The position numbers were made by a program, and so were the translations under genes. Positions 58,435 through 64,000 of a DNA stretch of 64,000 bases are shown here, in pieces; the stretch's first letter is position 1, and every line of letters begins with the position of its first letter. The DNA lies in assembly GCA_963664665.2 (NCBI GenBank), contig CAXXMH010000004.1, positions 1,426,001 through 1,490,000 on the forward strand. The letters are read 5' to 3'. This DNA is from Bin55 sp963664665. GTDB lineage: Bacteria > Pseudomonadota > Gammaproteobacteria > Pseudomonadales > Azotimanducaceae. Under the pieces are notes generated by a model. The model was not told where the DNA came from. It did no database searches and saw only the letters and a program-made list of their open reading frames with translations.

Positions 58435-60033
58435 TCAGAAACCAAGTGCACAACCTTCCTTGCGATGATCTGACGCCGCACAGTACCCATCGTCAAGTCG
58501 ACAAATCAATTGTGCCCCGCCGAACCGGTGTTCCTCACTCTCGATCGTTACGTTGTGTCCACGGTCCAGTAGGTCGGAGGCTACCGAAGGTTCTACGCCC
58601 CTTTCTAAAACGACGTCGAAATCTTGTGTGACGTGCCATCTCGGAGCATCTGAGGCCGCTTGTGGGTTTTGCTGATGGTCGAATATGCGACTCACCATTT
58701 GTACATGACCTTGGTGTTGCATGTGCCCGCCCATCACGCCAAAGGCTGCGAGCGGTTCATTGTTCAGGTCCGTGACGAAGCCTGGAATGATTGTGTGAAA
58801 TGGCCGTTTGGCGCCCGCGACTTGATTGGGATGACCTTCGGCTAAAACGAAGCCTGCGCCACGGTTTTGCATCGCAATCCCCGTGCCTTCGATCACCACA
58901 CCAGATCCAAAACCCATGTAGTTGGACTGTATGTAGGAAACCATCACGCCGGATTCGTCAGCGGCGGCAAGATAAACCGTGTCATGGCTGACAGGAAGCG
59001 ACACGGGAGGCAAATCGGCGGCTATTGCTCCGATTGTGGAAGCGGCTCGACGAAGAGATTCTTCGTCGAGTAGCTCGTCAGAAGAAACGAACTTCGCCAT
59101 GCTGTCGAGATCGGCGATGTGGTCACATGCCGCACGAATTGCGATCTTCATTGCTTCAACTTGAACGTGGATCCAATCGGCAGAATCCGGTTGCATGTTG
59201 GCGACCTTCGTGTGCCTAAGCATGCCGAGCGCTATCAAAGCCGCCAATCCCTGTCCACTAGGGGGCAGTTCATGCAGCCGTACATCGTGGTAGTCGATGG
59301 AAAGTGGTTCCTGCCAGATACCCTGATGGTTTGCAAGATCTTGCGCGGTAATACAACCGCCTTCCGCCGTCGATTGAGCTTCGATCGCTTCCGCTAAGGC
59401 TCCGCGATAGAACGTTTCGCCGTTTGTTTGCGCGATATCAATTAATGTGTCTGCGAGCTCGGTTCTCGCATACAGCTCGCCAGCTCTCGGTGCGCGACCC
59501 CCTTTGCAGAAGTGTCTTTGAAAAGGTTCGAACTCGTTGAATATTTCAGCACTGCGTTGCCAAAGCGGGGCAGTTTTATGGCCAACGTGAAAACCCTTTC
59601 GCGCATACTCAATCGCACTTTCGAACAAGCGTTCAAACGGCACACGACCGAAACGTTCGTGCAAATCTACCCAAGTTTGCACGGCGCCGGGAACGGTTAC
59701 GGCATCCCATCCATGAATGGGCATTCCGTCGTAGTTCTTGAACCTTGACGGGTGCCATGCCTGAGGTGAACGTCCCGATCCGGTGTAACCGTGAAGCCGC
59801 TCACCATCGAATACTTGCGCGAACGCGTCGCTACCGACCCCGTTATTACAGGGTTCGACAACGGTCAAAGTAATCGCAGCAGCAAGGATGGCATCGACAG
59901 CATTGCCTCCATCGTGCAATATGCGAATCCCGGCTTGTGACGCAAGCGGCTGGGACGTTGCTACGACGTTTCGAGCGATTACCGGCGCTCTTCTCGAAGC
60001 ATACGGAAAGTCCCAACGAAAGCGCGCAGACAT
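58435..60033 (-). CDS. gamma-glutamyltransferase family protein
   Basis: 532 residues of the Ntn-hydrolase fold. H-D-T-V-Y-L-A-A-A-D (about 343-352) holds the Thr that becomes the nucleophile after self-cleavage. G-S-G-V-V and N-R-G-A-G-F follow, and H-T-I-I-P-G-F appears near 420. No signal peptide is visible, unlike the periplasmic enzyme of E. coli, so it may be a cytoplasmic or acylase-type member acting on gamma-glutamyl or similar amides. Convergent with msrB. Confidence 0.9.
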   Translation of the reverse strand: MSARFRWDFPYASRRAPVIARNVVATSQPLASQAGIRILHDGGNAVDAILAAAITLTVVEPCNNGVGSDAFAQVFDGERLHGYTGSGRSPQAWHPSRFKNYDGMPIHGWDAVTVPGAVQTWVDLHERFGRVPFERLFESAIEYARKGFHVGHKTAPLWQRSAEIFNEFEPFQRHFCKGGRAPRAGELYARTELADTLIDIAQTNGETFYRGALAEAIEAQSTAEGGCITAQDLANHQGIWQEPLSIDYHDVRLHELPPSGQGLAALIALGMLRHTKVANMQPDSADWIHVQVEAMKIAIRAACDHIADLDSMAKFVSSDELLDEESLRRAASTIGAIAADLPPVSLPVSHDTVYLAAADESGVMVSYIQSNYMGFGSGVVIEGTGIAMQNRGAGFVLAEGHPNQVAGAKRPFHTIIPGFVTDLNNEPLAAFGVMGGHMQHQGHVQMVSRIFDHQQNPQAASDAPRWHVTQDFDVVLERGVEPSVASDLLDRGHNVTIESEEHRFGGAQLICRLDDGYCAASDHRKEGCALGF

Positions 60034-60149
60034 GGTGCTAAAAAAGCGCGTTGCTAAACAAGCTGTCTAGTTCGCGAGAGTAGGCGAGTTTGTAGGCTAG
60101 CGTAAATCGGAAATTCTTGAATCCCGATCTGTAAGTCCCTCGCTTAGCG

Positions 60150-60920
60150 CTACCGCCCTTTCCAGTTCGGTGGACGCTTCTCAGAAAACGCACGCGGACC
60201 TTCGACGAAGTCTTCACTACTAGATAGTGCACGAACACTATCGTACGGTACTTTCATAGATCCTTCGAGAGAATCCATGGACAAGCTCTGATAGACAACA
60301 TCCTTGCTTGCGCGAATGGAAAGAGGCGCGCATTCAAGAATCATTTCAACCCAGCGATGCGTCTCTGCCATGAGTTCGTCATGTGGCACAACCGCGTTAA
60401 CAAACCCTAGCTCCATGCCTTCTTGCGGCGACACATGCCGACCAGTCAGGATCATCCCCAAAGCGCGTTTGACCCCGATCTGGCGAGGAAGGCGTTGTAG
60501 TCCACCTGCGAGCGCGGCCAAGCCCACTTTTGGTTCTGGCAGCGCGAAGACTGCGCGATCTGACGCAATAATCAAATCACAGGCAAGCGCGATTTCGAAT
60601 CCGCCTCCCATCGACACGCCATTGACCGCGGCGACCACTGGTTTCGAGAGATCAAAGCGTGAAGTCAGTCCGCCAAACCCTCGCGGCGTGGCGACGCGTT
60701 CACCGCCTTCCGCCTGATGCCGAAGGTCATTACCAGCACTAAATCCACGCCCTTCGCCCGTGATGATCGCCACCCACATATCGTCATCTGCTGCAAAGGC
60801 GTCGAAAACCTCGCCTAATTCAGCATTCGCCGGTGGGTGCAACGCGTTCAATCGTTCGGGACGGTTAATGGTTACCGTAAAGATGTGGTCTTTTTGATCG
60901 ACCTTACAGAACTCTGGCAT
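60150..60920 (-). CDS. enoyl-CoA hydratase/isomerase family protein
   Basis: 256 residues with the crotonase layout: T-I-N-R-P-E-R-L-N-A-L (17-27), G-R-G-F-S-A-G-N-D-L (oxyanion loop, about 57-66), V-N-G-V-S-M-G-G-G-F-E-I-A-L-A-C-D-L (about 99-116), and P-E-P-K-V-G-L. The usual catalytic Glu positions are not both evident, so isomerase, hydratase or thioesterase action cannot be separated. It probably serves fatty-acid or amino-acid degradation. About 115 bases upstream of the gamma-glutamyltransferase gene. Confidence 0.9.
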   Translation of the reverse strand: MPEFCKVDQKDHIFTVTINRPERLNALHPPANAELGEVFDAFAADDDMWVAIITGEGRGFSAGNDLRHQAEGGERVATPRGFGGLTSRFDLSKPVVAAVNGVSMGGGFEIALACDLIIASDRAVFALPEPKVGLAALAGGLQRLPRQIGVKRALGMILTGRHVSPQEGMELGFVNAVVPHDELMAETHRWVEMILECAPLSIRASKDVVYQSLSMDSLEGSMKVPYDSVRALSSSEDFVEGPRAFSEKRPPNWKGR

Positions 60921-60977
60921 AGGAATCCTTATCGCGAGTTACATGAAGTGATTCGTTGAGATTTTATTGAGAGGTGC

Positions 60978-62264
60978 TCAGGCAGATTCGGCACTTACGG
61001 GTTCTTGCCGTTCTTTCACGTCGGACAGGCCTTCGTCCTCGAGTGACGCGTGTGAAAATCGATCGATCACGGTGCAGCCCGCTAGGTCGCCCTCAACGTT
61101 GCAGGCCGTTCGGATCATGTCTAACGGACGCTCGACGATCAGCAGTATGCCAATCGCTTCAAGGGGCAAGCCAACCGCGATTAAGACCATTTGCATGCCG
61201 ACCATCGAGCCGCTAGGAATCCCCGGAGCGCCGATTGATGCTGCCATCGCCGCAAAGAAGATCACGATGATTTGGATCGCGCCTAGTTCAATGCCAAACA
61301 GGTACGCAATGAATACCGCGGCAATTCCCTCAAACAGCGCACTACCGTCCATGTTGGCAGTGGCGCCGAACGGCACGACAAAACTAAAGGTTGGCTTGCG
61401 AATGCCGAGGTTTTCAGCCGCCTGTAAGGTGACTGGTACGGTTGCCGCACTCGATGCCGTGGTGAAAGCCACAACAAGTGGTCGAGCAGCGTGTCTGAAG
61501 AACGTTGCTGGATGCACATTGCCAAGAAAGTACGCAAATGACGGCAGGACAAACACCGCATGGATGAGCGTTACGACGATCACCAACAGTGAGAAGCTCA
61601 ACAACTGCATGATCAATGACATGTCCGTCACGACCGAGAGTTGGTAGACGATGCCTAGCACGCCGATCGGCACGGTCCAAATGATCCAGCCCGTGATCTT
61701 GAAAAGTGCGTCGGTAATCGTCGCCACGCCGCGGCGCACGGTGCCGTCTTTCTCCGTAACGAGGAGAAGGGCAAGTCCAATCACAAGCGAGTTAACCACG
61801 ATCGCGAGAATGTTGGTTTGCGCGAGCGCCGAAATCGGATTGATGAGCGTGCTCTTTACGACACCGGCTAATAAACCAGCAACGCCGGCAGATGAATCAC
61901 CGAGTAGGCTTAGTTCGGTACCGGACGTTGGTAACGAGGTCACCGCTTCCGTGTAAGTCCAAGGGTGAACGAGGAATACGCTGATTAATCCAAGCGTGAT
62001 CGCAATGCTGGTTGTCGATAGGTAGTACAGAATCGTGGTACCGCCGATACGACCAACTTCCGCGGTATCACCGAGACGCAAGATCCCGGAGATGAGTGAG
62101 AAGAAAATTAGGGGTGCAACGATTGCGCGAAGTGCAGATAGAAAAATTGATTTCAGGAGCTCGGCGGTCTCGTTCAACCAGGTGATGTCACCGAACACCA
62201 TGGCAAGCAGCCAACCCAGAATAGCGGCAGCAACAACTGCGGGGAACAGCAGGCGATTGTCCAT
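60978..62264 (-). CDS. dicarboxylate/amino acid:cation symporter (DAACS family)
   Basis: 428 residues with eight membrane helices and two re-entrant loops of the glutamate-transporter (GltPh) fold. Marks are F-T-T-A-S-S-A-A-T-V-P-V-T (hairpin 1 Ser-rich loop), P-F-G-A-T-A-N-M-D-G-S (the N-M-D-G-T type motif) and S-I-G-A-P-G-I-P-S-G-S (hairpin 2). It imports glutamate, aspartate or C4-dicarboxylates with Na+ or H+. Its first codon is 140 bases from the divergent apbE gene. Confidence 0.93.
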   Translation of the reverse strand: MDNRLLFPAVVAAAILGWLLAMVFGDITWLNETAELLKSIFLSALRAIVAPLIFFSLISGILRLGDTAEVGRIGGTTILYYLSTTSIAITLGLISVFLVHPWTYTEAVTSLPTSGTELSLLGDSSAGVAGLLAGVVKSTLINPISALAQTNILAIVVNSLVIGLALLLVTEKDGTVRRGVATITDALFKITGWIIWTVPIGVLGIVYQLSVVTDMSLIMQLLSFSLLVIVVTLIHAVFVLPSFAYFLGNVHPATFFRHAARPLVVAFTTASSAATVPVTLQAAENLGIRKPTFSFVVPFGATANMDGSALFEGIAAVFIAYLFGIELGAIQIIVIFFAAMAASIGAPGIPSGSMVGMQMVLIAVGLPLEAIGILLIVERPLDMIRTACNVEGDLAGCTVIDRFSHASLEDEGLSDVKERQEPVSAESA

Positions 62265-62403
62265 GGTCTCTCCTAGGGGTAGTTGCCGATCACTGGAAGA
62301 CGTAAGTCATCGGGACAGTGAAACGGAATCATAAAGTTTGCTTTAAGATGAGATATAAAACTGATTATGTGTATAGTTAATTCACATAAATGATGACGTA
62401 CCG

Positions 62404-63426
62404 ATGAACGACTGCCGAAGCGCGAGACGCCCTTGCGGCGTGGTTCTTGCGTTGGTGGTGAGCACGTTGCTTTGCATATCGTGCGCGCCACGTGATAACC
62501 GGGTTATCACGGGTTCTTCGATGGGCACGTATTTTCGCGTTGAAACAGGCTGCAATCAAGCGCTTGACGAGTCAAGTATTGTCGCGGAACTCGATCGACT
62601 GACACTGATTTTCTCAACGTATCGAGATGATTCAGAGATATCGAAGGTTAATGCTCACGATACTAGTGAGTGGTTGTCAGTCACTCCCGATTTCCTCGCC
62701 GTGACGATTCATGCGCGTCGCATTTTTGTCGCTAGTCAAGGTGCCTTTGATCCAACGATCGGATCGCTTGTAGATCGATGGGGGTTCGGGAGTACGAATC
62801 CAGACAGTCTGCCGACATCGGCGGAACTCGACGATATGCGCTTGAGATTAGGTTTTAACCACCTTGAGATTCGCGAAATTACTCCCGCGATTAGAAAAAA
62901 CCTAACCAGCACGCGTCTTGATTATTCGGGGATTGCTAAAGGTTTTGCCGTGGATCGATTAGCTGAACTTACCACCGAACTTGAATGCGAGAATTTCCTT
63001 ATTGACATCGGTGGCGAAGTACGGGTTGAAGGTGAGAATGCGTCGGGCAAACCTTGGCGTGTTGGAATCGAGAACCCGCTTGAACCAGGACAGATCCTTG
63101 GCTACATTGAACGAAATACAGGCGCCGTTGCGACGTCCGGTACCTACCTGAATACACGGATAGTTGAAGGTGAGCAATTGAGCCACTTGATCGATCCGCG
63201 TCGCGGCCGACCCGTCGAGCATGAGTTACTGTTAGCCTCCGTTTATGCCGAGGACGCGATGACAGCTGACGCATGGGCGACCGCTTTAGCGGTCAGCGGT
63301 CTCGAAACTGGTATGGAACTTGTCAGTCGTTGGCGTCTTTCTGCGCTGCTGGTTGAACAGAAGTCGAGTGGTGAATTGATGTTGCATCAGTTTGGCGACT
63401 TCGAGACCGCATTTGAGTCGCTGTAA
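62404..63426 (+). CDS. apbE: FAD:protein FMN transferase (ApbE lipoprotein)
   Basis: 340 residues. Lipoprotein signal (about 10-28) with lipobox C-I-S-C. G-S-S-M-G-T-Y-F near residue 38, F-D-P-T-I-G, D-Y-S-G-I-A-K-G-F-A-V-D (about 178-189), I-D-I-G-G-E-V-R and A-T-S-G-T-Y, then H-L-I-D-P-R-R-G-R-P are diagnostic. The enzyme attaches FMN to Thr in Rnf or Nqr subunits in the periplasm. It is followed after 24 bases by the permease gene. Confidence 0.95.
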   Translation: MNDCRSARRPCGVVLALVVSTLLCISCAPRDNRVITGSSMGTYFRVETGCNQALDESSIVAELDRLTLIFSTYRDDSEISKVNAHDTSEWLSVTPDFLAVTIHARRIFVASQGAFDPTIGSLVDRWGFGSTNPDSLPTSAELDDMRLRLGFNHLEIREITPAIRKNLTSTRLDYSGIAKGFAVDRLAELTTELECENFLIDIGGEVRVEGENASGKPWRVGIENPLEPGQILGYIERNTGAVATSGTYLNTRIVEGEQLSHLIDPRRGRPVEHELLLASVYAEDAMTADAWATALAVSGLETGMELVSRWRLSALLVEQKSSGELMLHQFGDFETAFESL

Positions 63427-63450
63427 GCAGCAGTTCGACCCGCAATTGAG

Positions 63451-64000
63451 ATGAAACGCGCACTATTCCATCCACTTTCTCTGCTTCTGAGCTGGCGTTA
63501 CTTACTTACGAGAGATGCGGCGTTACTGTTTGTGACGAAAACGTCGATGCTCGGACTCATCATTTCGATCACCACGTTGCTAGTGGTTCAAGGGATCGTA
63601 GCGGGTTTTCAGCGCGACCTCGATCGTAATGTACTGGGGCTAGTCCCGCACATCACCCTTTCGAAACCATCTGGTTTCGACGCCGAATTAGGGGCACGTG
63701 TGACAACGGAAGTTCCGTCGGTGGCCGCGAGCATGATGGTTGCGCAGTCGAGTGGCTTGGTTAGTACTGGAGACGCAGTATTGCGCGCGCAGTTCATCGG
63801 TGTTGAGCCCGATAGCGTAAAGAACTTCGTGACCCGTAGCGCACTAGACCACGATACACCGTGGGACGAACTCGAGCCAGGACGCTTTTCAATCTTGTTG
63901 GGGAGTGGCGTAGCCCGGGAACTCGAAGTGACCACCGGTGATGTGGTGCTGGTGACGCTTGCGACTGAAGGCATATCGCCGTTCGGCTATATGCCGCGAC
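63451..64000 (+). CDS. LolC/E-like ABC transporter permease, cut by window end
   Basis: The frame from ATG 63451 stays open to the end of the window (183 codons seen). It starts S-W-R-Y-L-L-T-R and has one membrane helix (about 33-55, M-L-G-L-I-I-S-I-T-T-L-L-V-V-Q). The soluble periplasmic domain then begins (G-F-Q-R-D-L-D-R-N-V-L-G-L-V-P-H-I-T), with V-L-G-S-G-V-A-R-E-L-type wording (I-L-L-G-S-G-V-A-R-E-L). This matches the MacB/LolC-LolE group that extracts lipoproteins or other ligands from the inner membrane. The C-terminal three membrane helices lie beyond the window. Confidence 0.8.
   Translation, partial: MKRALFHPLSLLLSWRYLLTRDAALLFVTKTSMLGLIISITTLLVVQGIVAGFQRDLDRNVLGLVPHITLSKPSGFDAELGARVTTEVPSVAASMMVAQSSGLVSTGDAVLRAQFIGVEPDSVKNFVTRSALDHDTPWDELEPGRFSILLGSGVARELEVTTGDVVLVTLATEGISPFGYMPR

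Noticed and set aside
1..64000. tRNA or rRNA genes
   Set aside because: No stretch in the intergenic regions showed a cloverleaf-like set of stems with a TTC-loop motif, and no rRNA-like sequence was seen.

Overview
The window looks like a chromosomal segment of a Gram-negative, probably gammaproteobacterial organism. The signs are a SUF-type Fe-S operon with SufT, lipoprotein signals with lipoboxes, TonB/ExbB-like parts, ApbE followed by a LolC/E-like permease, and mid-range GC. No rRNA, tRNA or taxonomic marker was seen, so the assignment is tentative. Several toxin-antitoxin-like loci, two phytanoyl-CoA-type dioxygenases and layered IS remnants would suit an environmental or host-associated lineage, but that is inference.

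Layout. 0.3-2.2 kb: a nucleotidyltransferase with a small partner gene, and a HigBA-type pair. 2.6-7.2 kb: an HDAC-like deacetylase, a GH3 beta-glucosidase and a GPH-family sugar transporter, rightward. 7.2-10.6 kb: a leftward operon of PhyH dioxygenase, two small glycosyltransferases (TIGR04283 and TIGR04282 types) and an M19 dipeptidase. 10.8-13.2 kb: a DUF1761-like membrane protein and an alpha/beta-hydrolase-domain protein. 13.2-19.1 kb: sufB-C-D-S, a HesB/IscA protein, sufT and sufE. 19.3-23.3 kb: an SPFH protein, a second PhyH protein, and a four-gene DUF2089/SHOCT-like/DUF2807-like operon behind a very AT-rich leader with inverted repeats. 23.3-27.2 kb: uvrA and a nucleotidyltransferase.

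27.3-40.6 kb is one compact leftward operon of twelve genes. It encodes a TPR/TonB-C protein, several lipoproteins, a TPR membrane protein, a PEGA-repeat/FGE-sulfatase-fold protein, an acidic secreted peptide, a MotA/TolQ/ExbB channel subunit, an FHA protein and two ExbD-like-anchor/VWA proteins. I know no named system with this composition; it reads as an ion-motive-force-driven envelope machine.

40.7-43.5 kb is housekeeping: TusA-like, gamma-glutamylcyclotransferase, an LhgO-like oxidoreductase and an aldo/keto reductase. 43.7-56 kb is an accessory island. It holds a zeta-toxin-like kinase, juxtaposed transposase remnants and a two-HTH/coiled-coil/membrane-anchor gene whose 3' part is amplified as 197-bp tandem repeats. 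It also holds an IS256 N-terminal remnant, an intact IS21 element (TSD TTCCAT) inside a decayed IS5-family transposase, and a four-gene cassette (50.9-55.7 kb). The cassette has a MotA/ExbB-like channel with a long coiled-coil tail, a MotB-position single-TM protein, a VWA-like protein and a four-TM coiled-coil protein. It resembles the ZorA/ZorB motor of Zorya defence in architecture but lacks the OmpA domain and the ZorC/D effectors, and is the best candidate for an undescribed system. 56-64 kb returns to core genes: VOC protein, AlaA-like aminotransferase, MsrB, gamma-glutamyltransferase, enoyl-CoA hydratase, DAACS symporter, ApbE and a LolC/E-like permease cut by the window end.
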